The position numbers were made by a program, and so were the translations under genes. A stretch of 64,000 bases of DNA from the NCBI GenBank assembly GCA_964400655.1, contig CAYNVN010000162.1, positions 10,660 through 74,659 of the forward strand. The letters are read 5' to 3'. The notes below the pieces were generated by a model. The model saw only the letters and a program-made list of their open reading frames with translations, had not been told where the DNA came from and did no database searches. This document shows positions 16,188 through 25,499 of this stretch, piece after piece. Source of the stretch: B16-G9 sp964400655. GTDB lineage: Bacteria; Bacteroidota; Bacteroidia; Bacteroidales; F082. The stretch's first letter is position 1; each line of letters opens with the position of its first letter.

Positions 16188-17690
16188 TTAAAAATATATC
16201 TGTACACCGTCGTTAAGCAAAACCGTATCCCCGTTTTCAAAAACTCCTTTTAACAGATACTGATAGGTGTTGCCGTGTTGCACATCTTCATCGTAAATAT
16301 CCCTGTCGATATTATCGGTAAAGGTTTTAAGCAGTTCCGGTTTATTGTTACCCCATTGTTTTAAAAGCATCACTTTTACAATATGAGTGTCGGGCACTTT
16401 TTTCCACGACACCGACAATCCCTCTCTATATTTTTTAATGTTAAGGATAACATGCACTTCGGGATTATACCTGTAAAACGTTACCATGGCTTTGTTTTCG
16501 GAAAGTTTATTGTTCATTCCAACACCTTCCACCTGATAGATATATTTACCCTTGCCACGGTAAACGGAATCGGTGTACCAGTTTGAGGCAACCGGATCGG
16601 AATTAAGCTTTACGGTTTTGTTTACGGAGTCGGTTAAATAGATATTATAAGCCAGCACCAAACCCTTTTCAGGGGGCATCCACAACAGTTTAAGGTTACC
16701 GTTGGGAAGTTGGATATAATCCACCTGGTTGGGAGGCAAAACCGGTTTATGTTCGGGCAGATAAAAAACAAGCGTATCGGTGCTGTTGCTTTCCACAAAC
16801 CCGTCGCTGACATTCCTGATAAAATAACTCAGTTTAACAGCTTTTTTTACCGCATCATCCTGATCGGTAAAAAGGATATTTTCAGCAGTGCCTCCCTGCA
16901 TTTCGTGTAGTTGCCTGAAAGGCTTTCCGTCAACACTCCTGAAAACACGATAACCGATAATGTTTCTGCTCACATTTTGCCAACCGATAAAAACCGTATC
17001 GTTTCTAAATTTTGAATAGATATTTTGCGGAGGAATCGGTTTTTCGGCAAATGTGGCAAAAGCGGGAGTCCGAACACTTTTGGTGGTACCGCCAAACCAG
17101 TTACTGATTTCAAGAAAATAGAACCACGGTTCGTTGGCTACCGGTATCACATCGGTAAAAGTATTTATATCGGCTGAGAAATCGGCTATTTTAACGTAGC
17201 CCGTATCGTACCACCTGCTCCGGTAAAGCGTTAAACTGCTGATCATTTGCGGCAAAGTAACTTCCCAGTCGAGCTTAACGGCCTTTCTGTCGGTTAACGG
17301 TGTGGTGTTAAACGCGGTTACCTGCGGTTCGGGTAGTAATCCGTAATTGTGCCCCATGGCAATTTCCGATCTAACCGTTTTGCGAAAACGCACGGCCTCA
17401 ATGTAATAAAGATAAATACCTTTTTTCATTAAGGTGGTATCGATTACCGTAAAGAGTACCGTATCGTTATTTTCCAAAAAGGTAACATAATGAATGGTAT
17501 TTATCTGCCTGTATTGTTTGCTTTTAATGTCGGTGCGAAAGACTTTAAACTCGGTAGTATCAACCGATCCCACGGAGTACCATCTTATAACGGGGTGATC
17601 AATGCTGTTAATACACTCTTTAACCCCAATGGTCTGCGCATTAATCAATACAGGAAACAGTAAAAGGATATATATCAGTATTCGTTTCAT
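16188..17690 (-). CDS. Exported fibronectin type III-like repeat protein
   Basis: This 500-residue protein has a signal peptide (about 1-18, ending LINA) and then roughly five domains of 90-100 residues with fibronectin III-like features (for example KLDWEVTLPQ...LTLYRS, VFIGWQNVSRNIIGYRVFRS, LKLLWMPPEKGLVLAYNIY). There is no T9SS sorting domain and no transmembrane segment, so it is predicted to be periplasmic or held by a partner. It is the third gene of an operon whose first two encode an outer-membrane barrel and a giant modular protein; the gap to the giant gene is 11 bases. I cannot assign a function beyond structural or binding protein. Confidence 0.75.
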   Translation of the reverse strand: MKRILIYILLLFPVLINAQTIGVKECINSIDHPVIRWYSVGSVDTTEFKVFRTDIKSKQYRQINTIHYVTFLENNDTVLFTVIDTTLMKKGIYLYYIEAVRFRKTVRSEIAMGHNYGLLPEPQVTAFNTTPLTDRKAVKLDWEVTLPQMISSLTLYRSRWYDTGYVKIADFSADINTFTDVIPVANEPWFYFLEISNWFGGTTKSVRTPAFATFAEKPIPPQNIYSKFRNDTVFIGWQNVSRNIIGYRVFRSVDGKPFRQLHEMQGGTAENILFTDQDDAVKKAVKLSYFIRNVSDGFVESNSTDTLVFYLPEHKPVLPPNQVDYIQLPNGNLKLLWMPPEKGLVLAYNIYLTDSVNKTVKLNSDPVASNWYTDSVYRGKGKYIYQVEGVGMNNKLSENKAMVTFYRYNPEVHVILNIKKYREGLSVSWKKVPDTHIVKVMLLKQWGNNKPELLKTFTDNIDRDIYDEDVQHGNTYQYLLKGVFENGDTVLLNDGVQIYF

Positions 17691-17701
17691 AATTAGCTAT
17701 T

Positions 17702-20700
17702 TTATTGATTCAAGAAAACTTCACAATTAGGTTTACCAAGTCCAAATGTACAGGAATTATTACCATCGGTAGATACTCTGATTTTGTTGTTAACCGTCAA
17801 TCCCCCCTGAAGTCCGCAGGCGTTAACATTAAGGTCGATAAATCCGCATGAACGCAGTATCAGGTCCTTGGGAATATAGGAACCTTTTACCTCAAGGTAG
17901 GCGCTTGCATCAATCGAAATGGAACATAACCCTATAGTTACACCTCCGTATGCGTCAAGGTAACCGTATCCACCCACACTAAATTCGGTATCTTTATAAT
18001 CGAATCGTACATAAGCTCCCACACCCGAATTAACGGATACCGCTATGGGAGGCACTACCGGAATTATAAAACTTGTATCAATAAGTTTTCGCTCACCGAT
18101 AACATAAAAACCGTGAATGGCACTAAGCTGGGGAGGCAGCTTTCTCATTTCCTTTAAATAAAATGCGGCTTTCTGCGTAAGGCTCTCTTCATACACTCCC
18201 AAAACAAATCCGCCGATATAGTTTGCTCCGGCAATGGTAACCGAGCCATTGGTGATAATGTAAAAACCATGAGGATCGAAACGGGTTTCCATCATACCCG
18301 AATTAAGAGAGCCAAAGCCCAGTTGTATGGGTTTGGTAACGGTAAGTTTTCCCACCAGTGCTTTTTCGTCAAAAAGATAGGTAACGGTTAACTTTCCGAT
18401 GGGGGTTTCTATTTCATCCGCTTGTATATTGTCGCTGTTAACACTTATACCGCCTTTTATGTTAAATACAACAACATTGTTATCATCAAGGCCGTCGGAG
18501 TGGGTGTTGCATCTGAATACAAGTTCGTTCCAGTTACCGTTTACCACCGATATCTTCCCGTCGATAACATCCATCTTTTCCTTGCCCATTTTAATGGTTT
18601 GCGGAATTACGTCAATGTAGCACTCGGTAGGTGTTTTGGTTAAAAACCCTTTTACCTCTACCTCGTCTCCGCCCTGATCGGGAGGCGGTTTAATGTAAAA
18701 CTTACCATAAGAGGTGTAGAGTTTATTGGTGAGTTTTTGTTCGGACCTAACCTGACTCAACATAAACATGGTATTGGCATTCAGGTCGGCACCACCGCTA
18801 AGCGGTTCAATTTTGAATTTTAATTTACCGTTTTCTTTGGTATAGGTCATTTCGGCACGGGTGGCAATGTAGCCGGGAATACCAAGGGTAGGCATACCAG
18901 CCAACCTGAAAAATCCCGGGCCGGTCATTATTTGATCGACAAAAACATCGATAAGATTGTGGAACCGCATTTTTTTACCCAGGCTGAACACCGTTGAGTT
19001 GTCGCTCAGCATCCCGATGGATGTAAACTCAAGTTTGTCGTTGGTTGCAGGCAAATTATCAACCGAGGCAACATAATCGCCCGAAGTCTGGCCTACGAGG
19101 CTGATGCGGTAATGACCCACACCGGCATCGTAATTAAATATGGGCTCAAGTCCACTTGCCAGTTTAAGTTTTTTAATACCTCCCAACGACAATCCGGCAC
19201 TCAAATCGATTTTACCTTCGCGCAAAGCGGTTGGTCTGATGTTCAGCCCTTCAATGCCGGCATCAACTCCCAAACCGGTAAATATGGTTGCTTTCGGAAT
19301 AACAATTGCATCGCGGGTTTTGTCAAAACGCCATCCGTTTTTGCTAACAACTTTCCATTTTTCCAGTTCAAAAGCAAGTTGATTGTCGGGATTATGTACC
19401 AAATCCATATTATCCCTTGTAATCACTATTTCACCGGCTTTTATTTTTAAGTCGAGCGGAGTGCCGTTGGCCAACGGAATATCGGTGTGAAGAGTGGTAC
19501 CGATATGAATAACACCATCCTGCAAATATGCTTCCTTAAAGGTAGAAGAGGCATTAAAACCAAAAACCCTAAAATTAGAGATGGGCTCGGGATACGACAG
19601 GGTGAATAATCTTTTTTTATCAAACAGATAAAGTTTTCGCAGATAATTTTGTTCTCCGCTTTTAAACACAGCAAGATTCAAGCGGCTGGTATCTTCTCCC
19701 ACATATATATCACCTGAAAAATCGTAGGCAAATCCAAAGGAGGAGAGGTCAACCTTTAAGCTACCCGTTAATTTACTATTATCTCCATATTTATAAACTT
19801 TAAGATGATAATCGCTGTTTCCTGCCGTTTTCACCGGAGACATCTTACCTGTAAACCCGCCGTTTATTTTTATTGGCAACGAGTAGGCTTCGGTAGGAAC
19901 AAAATCCTTATCGGGAATAATCTCACCGTTTGGCCCTTTGGTTACTTTAAGGTTTTTAAAATAAATCTTTTCGTGATTACCCATCGTATTCAGATCGGGA
20001 TGGTGGGGCAACGAGTGGAAATAACCACTTATGCGGGTTCCTGTCTGCACCCTGAACTTCATCTCTTCTACGGTTACGGGCATACCCCAAATATTTGAAA
20101 GATCCCAACCGTCGGCAGGATTAAGTGCAAAATCATAACCGCCTGTGGTCATGGATGATTTAACAAGAATACGTTTTTCCTCGCCCAAATAGGAAGGATT
20201 TTTTCCGGATTTTACCGCATGGATATGGACAATAGTAGGGAAATTATACCAGGGCAATCCGTTTAACCTGTAATGTCCCTGACTATCGGTGTACGCTTCT
20301 ATGTAAATGGTATGCCCGTCGGTTGATTGCAACTGACTGTACACAAGAGCACTATCAATCGGTTTTCCGGTTGATTTGTCGGTTACGGTTCCCGAAATAT
20401 GCAGTGCATAATGAATCTTCACGGTTTTATCGGTCCATTGCGTACTAACGGGAATATTGTACGATGTTTGGTAAGGGGAGTAGTTTTCGGCATTAATTCT
20501 AACGAGAAACTGTTCGCCGGGCGAAGGGAACACCAGCTCGGCAATACCTGCCTTATTGGTTTTCCCCACTATAAGGGTATCGCCCACTATAACAGTGGCA
20601 TTTGCAATAACACCATCTGTTGATTCGTCGAATAAATGAATGCGTAAACGGTGCATTTTCCGCGGAACAGTAAATACCATTGTTTGATTGGGATTGTAGT

Positions 20701-23566
20701 TATTTACATAAACCGTATCGGGAAAATAGCTGTTTGAAAGCGGAAGAATCTCGATGAAGTTACCTTTATCACGAATGGGTATTTCAAAATTCTCTTCTAT
20801 TACTTTAAGCCCTTGTTTACCAAATCCGTATTTAGGCTCCGTTTTAACATAAGGATTGTTGGGTAACAGCCGTACATAAGCCGCAACAGGATTGCCCAGT
20901 TCATCAACCACTTTTCCCTTAAGCAGCTGTTTGGGAAACAGCTGAAACTCTTTAAAAAAGAGCTCACCATATCTTAAATTCATGGGTAACTGGTTTGCCG
21001 GCGGCCAGACAATTCGCCGGTATAAATCCGACTCTATCTGTATCCTGCGGTATGGCCCAACGGTTCTCATATGTTCATCTTCCAAAACATTTAAGTTTTT
21101 AAACCTGAAGAACCCCGAATTGTTTGTTTTTGTTATTTTGGTAAAGATAAAATCGTAGGTATCATCACCAAGATCAAAGTTAACATCGCCACCATGTAAC
21201 AACAAAGCAACACCCGGTATTTCCTGTTTCCTCTGTTCAAAAAGTTTTACCGAAATATCGGACAACCCGATATTTTCAAGATTTGAAGAAGCCATTACCC
21301 TGCCTTTAATTTCAGGGTTATCGGCTACCAGTCCTACCTCCATATCATTAGCCGAAGCGGGAGGAGCATAAAAGTAGTTATAGGTAACAGGTGATGAACC
21401 ATTGTTTCCGGCATCATCATCAAAAACAGCTTTTTTACCCAAATCAACCGATTTTGCCATCGCCATAACCGTTCCGAAAAACGGTTTATAATTGTAAAAT
21501 GAAAACTCATAAGCACTGTCAACATTATCGGGACGCGTTTGAATGCTAAAATAATAGGGTGTTTTATTTTCTCCGTCGGTAATATTCCAGTGTTCAACAA
21601 GATGCGGAATAATAATGTTACCATTAGCATCGGTTCTTCCAATAAAAATATCTTTAAACTCACCATTGTTATTTTTGGTAACCGAACCCAGTTGTTGCCC
21701 TTCGCTAAGTAATATTGCAGAATGCTCGTTTTTTATTTTTTGCATATCACGCATCACTTTAACGGTGGCACCCGGAATGGGATCACCGCCTTTAATGGTT
21801 TTATTATGGGTATCCCATTTAGTATAAAGGGTTGTATCTTCACCATTTACACTAGAACCGGTAGTGTCGTAATTGGAAACAACGGTAAGGTGCATATCGT
21901 AATCTTTTATCAGTGCCAATTGCACCGGAACCTGAACGTTATCGCCGGGTTTGGCAAAAATGCTCACGTCGGGACTACAAAATTTCTGATTTTCTACCTC
22001 AATTCGTAACATTACGGCAGCCTGATATCCCGGTTGTCCGAATGATTTGTTTTGTGAAACGGCATAAGCAGGGCCGGTAAAAAACCGGGTATTAAAACTA
22101 AAATTATAATTCCCCTGGTCATCCGTAGTACAAACATCAACCACCCGGCCGTCCATTTCCAGTACCTCATCAAGGCTCACCTCTTCACCGTCGAGGTTAT
22201 AAAACTTATAATTTTGAAACCATGTATAATTTGAATATCCCTGATTATCTTTAATGCTAAAGATATCGTCGTTAACTTTAATCCCAAGCCGAACCACCAG
22301 CCGAACAGTAGTGTTACGCAAAGGCTCTGCTCCGGCCATGTCGTATATAGAGGCACCGATAACCCCTTTTCCCGAAGGAGGTTTAAACGAAAGATTGGAG
22401 GTGGTGTTAAATCCGGTGAAACCTCCCCAAAGGTTTACATGATTTGAGTTGGCATTATTACCGCCCTGACTTTGCCCGGGCGGATCAAAAAAGTTACTGC
22501 CTCCAGAATTGTTACCCTGTTGTCCGCCACCCGGTGCATTTGTTCCGGTATTGCCTTTTGCGGCAGATGCCAGCTTATATCGCAGCTGACCGTTAATAAC
22601 CGTGGGAGGAATAAGATCGAAATCGTGAATAAAATCGGAAATACCATCGGGTACCACGATGCCCGAATCGGATGTTCCCGATGCACCTTTCCCGTAGATA
22701 AACCAGCATGCCTCACTGATCCCGTTGTTGTTAAAAATCACGAGATTGTCAGGGTCGTAAGCCTGTACATAAAAAGCATACGACCGCCCTTCCATTAAAG
22801 GTGGGTCGCCGGGCCCTATGAGTAATTGCGGTACCGTTAACTCTTCTTTCTCAAGAAAATAGGGAGGAACGGCAGACTGTAAAGCATCGTTGGGATTACG
22901 GTCGCCGGGATGCATTTCGGTCATTACCACCTTATATTTAACATTGGGGCCTGCACCTACCGGCGTTGTCCACGACACAAGCAGGTTTTGCGGGTTTGAT
23001 GTTATAATCGAGTCGCCGCACTGAGGATTTAAAACAACAGGCGGATCGATGTACGAAATAACAATCATATTTGAGCAACCGGTATTTTCGTCCGAAAGCA
23101 AAGCATGTGTATTGTAATCGTAAACCGAAAAACAAAACTGATAATTTCCTTCGGGCAATCCGCCAAGCTGCATCAACTCCTGTTCGCTGGTTCCCTGATA
23201 CAAAATATGGTCGGCCGAAAAAACATCACCTATGTTGTCTTGCGTGAGATGGTAGGCAACACCCGGATATAAAGTAACGGGTTGCGGGGGAATATAGTTG
23301 GGATCGGTATAGATTTCAATACCGTTATCTCCCGTAAAGTTTCCCTGTATATAAACATCCAACGGCTCAGATGATGTATTAATAAAGAAAACCTGTATTT
23401 TGTTGGGATTGTTAATGTAATATGAAAACCGTGTTGAAAAAGGGGGCAGTACGGAGGCGGATACGGAAACTGAAGAACCCTGTGCCATTGATTGGGCAGG
23501 GAAAAACAAACCACCTAAAATTAATATTATCCAAAAATGCCTGAGGTTTTTAAAAAGTGAATACAT
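17702..23566 (-). CDS. 1954-residue exported modular protein (TANFOR-like N-terminus, carboxypeptidase-regulatory-like repeats)
   Basis: A signal peptide (about 1-28, ending SMAQ) is followed by a region to about residue 295 that, from memory, resembles the TANFOR segment of large Bacteroidota surface proteins (GDNGIEIYTDPNYIPPQP, YQGTSEQELMQLGGLPEG, DPPVVLNPQCGDSI). A Gly/Asn/Ser-rich linker lies at about 335-375. Carboxypeptidase-regulatory-like beta sandwiches follow (LLKGKVVDELGNPVAAYV, LHISGTVTDKSTGKPIDSALV), then about 700 residues of beta-rich sequence I do not recognise. The C-terminus is Cys-containing and has no T9SS sorting domain or membrane anchor. Its start overlaps the end of the barrel gene by 17 bases, indicating coupled translation. 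Surface scaffolding is plausible but unproven. Confidence 0.75.
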   Translation of the reverse strand: MYSLFKNLRHFWIILILGGLFFPAQSMAQGSSVSVSASVLPPFSTRFSYYINNPNKIQVFFINTSSEPLDVYIQGNFTGDNGIEIYTDPNYIPPQPVTLYPGVAYHLTQDNIGDVFSADHILYQGTSEQELMQLGGLPEGNYQFCFSVYDYNTHALLSDENTGCSNMIVISYIDPPVVLNPQCGDSIITSNPQNLLVSWTTPVGAGPNVKYKVVMTEMHPGDRNPNDALQSAVPPYFLEKEELTVPQLLIGPGDPPLMEGRSYAFYVQAYDPDNLVIFNNNGISEACWFIYGKGASGTSDSGIVVPDGISDFIHDFDLIPPTVINGQLRYKLASAAKGNTGTNAPGGGQQGNNSGGSNFFDPPGQSQGGNNANSNHVNLWGGFTGFNTTSNLSFKPPSGKGVIGASIYDMAGAEPLRNTTVRLVVRLGIKVNDDIFSIKDNQGYSNYTWFQNYKFYNLDGEEVSLDEVLEMDGRVVDVCTTDDQGNYNFSFNTRFFTGPAYAVSQNKSFGQPGYQAAVMLRIEVENQKFCSPDVSIFAKPGDNVQVPVQLALIKDYDMHLTVVSNYDTTGSSVNGEDTTLYTKWDTHNKTIKGGDPIPGATVKVMRDMQKIKNEHSAILLSEGQQLGSVTKNNNGEFKDIFIGRTDANGNIIIPHLVEHWNITDGENKTPYYFSIQTRPDNVDSAYEFSFYNYKPFFGTVMAMAKSVDLGKKAVFDDDAGNNGSSPVTYNYFYAPPASANDMEVGLVADNPEIKGRVMASSNLENIGLSDISVKLFEQRKQEIPGVALLLHGGDVNFDLGDDTYDFIFTKITKTNNSGFFRFKNLNVLEDEHMRTVGPYRRIQIESDLYRRIVWPPANQLPMNLRYGELFFKEFQLFPKQLLKGKVVDELGNPVAAYVRLLPNNPYVKTEPKYGFGKQGLKVIEENFEIPIRDKGNFIEILPLSNSYFPDTVYVNNYNPNQTMVFTVPRKMHRLRIHLFDESTDGVIANATVIVGDTLIVGKTNKAGIAELVFPSPGEQFLVRINAENYSPYQTSYNIPVSTQWTDKTVKIHYALHISGTVTDKSTGKPIDSALVYSQLQSTDGHTIYIEAYTDSQGHYRLNGLPWYNFPTIVHIHAVKSGKNPSYLGEEKRILVKSSMTTGGYDFALNPADGWDLSNIWGMPVTVEEMKFRVQTGTRISGYFHSLPHHPDLNTMGNHEKIYFKNLKVTKGPNGEIIPDKDFVPTEAYSLPIKINGGFTGKMSPVKTAGNSDYHLKVYKYGDNSKLTGSLKVDLSSFGFAYDFSGDIYVGEDTSRLNLAVFKSGEQNYLRKLYLFDKKRLFTLSYPEPISNFRVFGFNASSTFKEAYLQDGVIHIGTTLHTDIPLANGTPLDLKIKAGEIVITRDNMDLVHNPDNQLAFELEKWKVVSKNGWRFDKTRDAIVIPKATIFTGLGVDAGIEGLNIRPTALREGKIDLSAGLSLGGIKKLKLASGLEPIFNYDAGVGHYRISLVGQTSGDYVASVDNLPATNDKLEFTSIGMLSDNSTVFSLGKKMRFHNLIDVFVDQIMTGPGFFRLAGMPTLGIPGYIATRAEMTYTKENGKLKFKIEPLSGGADLNANTMFMLSQVRSEQKLTNKLYTSYGKFYIKPPPDQGGDEVEVKGFLTKTPTECYIDVIPQTIKMGKEKMDVIDGKISVVNGNWNELVFRCNTHSDGLDDNNVVVFNIKGGISVNSDNIQADEIETPIGKLTVTYLFDEKALVGKLTVTKPIQLGFGSLNSGMMETRFDPHGFYIITNGSVTIAGANYIGGFVLGVYEESLTQKAAFYLKEMRKLPPQLSAIHGFYVIGERKLIDTSFIIPVVPPIAVSVNSGVGAYVRFDYKDTEFSVGGYGYLDAYGGVTIGLCSISIDASAYLEVKGSYIPKDLILRSCGFIDLNVNACGLQGGLTVNNKIRVSTDGNNSCTFGLGKPNCEVFLNQ

Positions 23567-25253
23567 AGCTTAAATCTCCTATTTCTTCTGTGTATGATTG
23601 TTGATTGTTATTATTGTTACTACTTGATATTAAAGTAAGTTTTAAACGTAAACTATGGTGCTTGCCAAATTTTCCGCGAGCCGTAAAACGAGGAGTTATT
23701 ACGGTAGTTTCTATATTATCAATTTCGCTGTTTGTAAAGTTAACCGATAACCCCAAATTGACCTTACCCTCCATTAACCCTTTGGAAGCTCCAACGGTGA
23801 AGCCTTTGTTAATGCTTTCGCCGGTAACCATCTTTACTTTGTTGTAGTTGAGCGATGCATTAATTCCAACTCCCGGATTAATCAGGCTCAGGTTATAAGT
23901 AATCATGTTGTTATAAGTGGTAAAACTGTTGTTAAATCCCGACTGCGGATTTTTATCATTCAATTTCATTTGAGTATATACCAAAGCAATATAATGCGAT
24001 ACCTTTTTACCTTTTCCCATAAACTGAAAATGGGGCATTACCATAAAAGTGCCGTTGGTTTGATAAAGTTTGACCGAATCGGCAATTTGCACACGCCCTG
24101 CCTGCTGATTGATGCTGTAATTGGAGTAATTGATATTGATGCCGAAAAAGTGAACCGGATTGTAGTTTAAAACTGCCGAACCGATTACCTTTTTTGTTGT
24201 GGCATTTCGTGCTACTTTTAAATTATTACGTTCCAAACCAAGACTTCCCTGAATACGCATTTTTCGTTGCAACAGTCCGAATCCAAGATTTACGGTAATG
24301 TTTTCCACATCGTTGTTAATAAAATAGGAACCCATCGATTTATAACCGGGGTCAATACGCCGATAATGCAACCCTGTAGAAAAACCTTTTCGGTTTTTAT
24401 ATTCCAGCTTACCGTTTATTGCCATAAAACCCTGTGTCGATATGTTTATGGGGATTAGTTTATCCACAAACGGGCTAACTTCAAATGCAATGACCGAGTT
24501 TTGGTCGCTGGTGTAAACGCTGTAAGCCATTTCAAATTGCAGATGCAACGTTGAGGTAAACGCAATGCGTGAATTGATGCCGGCAACCACGTTGGTAGCC
24601 GGGAAATTACCCGATCCTGCATACGATGTATCAACCGATGTCGAGTCGTCGTAACCACGTAAAAAAACAAAATCCACAAAACTGTTACTGGTTCCGTAAC
24701 CTATCTTAAAACTCAGGGCTTTTCGCGAATAGCTTGAAAGGGTATCGGAAATAGGATTGTTAACATTGTATGCTCTGTTGGTGGTTTTTTGTAACCGACC
24801 GTAAACAATGCCAAACCTGAATTTACCGGGTGTAAGTTCTATACCACCACCCAAAATGGTATGTCCGCCCAACACATATTTTGAAAAATTGATGTTGCGA
24901 TACCCCAGGTGTACTTTAATCCATTTCCATTGCGGCGATACTCCGTAATGATTAAAAGGCTGGCGAAAACTTTTGTTTTGATCGCTGTATGTAAACGAAA
25001 AAGGAAAAATAAACCCCTTTAGGTTTAATGTAAAATTACCTCCTAAAATGTAAACAAAGGGATCTTTCCGCTGAATGTTTCCGCTTGTGTTATAAAAGAT
25101 GGTGGTAGCCGACAGGTTACCGTGAAAAGTAACCTTATTCTCTTTAAAATGTGACAGGTCCTGGGCACGAACTGTCCCGACAAGTAGAATCGCCAGTATA
25201 ATTAGCAGTCTTCTATTTAAAATCTTCCAACTCAATTCAAAGTAAATTAGCAA
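23550..25253 (-). CDS. Predicted outer-membrane beta-barrel protein
   Basis: The product of up to 567 residues has a signal peptide (about 1-31, ending VRAQ) and then continuous amphipathic beta strands with glycine and aromatic residues, ending in phenylalanine (VFTF), the usual last residue of an outer-membrane barrel. No plug or TonB box was found. The only upstream starts are TTG codons: 25253 (used here) or 25235, which would give a shorter leader MSWKILNRR. It is first in the operon with the giant modular protein and the fibronectin-like protein, so it may anchor or export them. I do not recognise a named family with confidence. Confidence 0.75.
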   Translation of the reverse strand: MLIYFELSWKILNRRLLIILAILLVGTVRAQDLSHFKENKVTFHGNLSATTIFYNTSGNIQRKDPFVYILGGNFTLNLKGFIFPFSFTYSDQNKSFRQPFNHYGVSPQWKWIKVHLGYRNINFSKYVLGGHTILGGGIELTPGKFRFGIVYGRLQKTTNRAYNVNNPISDTLSSYSRKALSFKIGYGTSNSFVDFVFLRGYDDSTSVDTSYAGSGNFPATNVVAGINSRIAFTSTLHLQFEMAYSVYTSDQNSVIAFEVSPFVDKLIPINISTQGFMAINGKLEYKNRKGFSTGLHYRRIDPGYKSMGSYFINNDVENITVNLGFGLLQRKMRIQGSLGLERNNLKVARNATTKKVIGSAVLNYNPVHFFGININYSNYSINQQAGRVQIADSVKLYQTNGTFMVMPHFQFMGKGKKVSHYIALVYTQMKLNDKNPQSGFNNSFTTYNNMITYNLSLINPGVGINASLNYNKVKMVTGESINKGFTVGASKGLMEGKVNLGLSVNFTNSEIDNIETTVITPRFTARGKFGKHHSLRLKLTLISSSNNNNNQQSYTEEIGDLSYVFTF

Positions 25254-25499
25254 ATGTTGAACAAGAAAGTTCCAGTAAGTTTTCGCATGTCAAAAGTAAA
25301 TTTTTAATTGTTAATTTCAAACAACTAAACAATAAACTTTTTCCCAAATTCAAATATTTTTTCTTTACAGGCCTGCAAAACAGGTGTATAATTATCGTAA
25401 AAAAGAAAGATTCCACTGTTACAGAAAACACCTATTTAATTGTGGCATTGTCATTTATCAATAAAGCAGTAAAGAAGAGATTACAGAAAAACAAAACCT

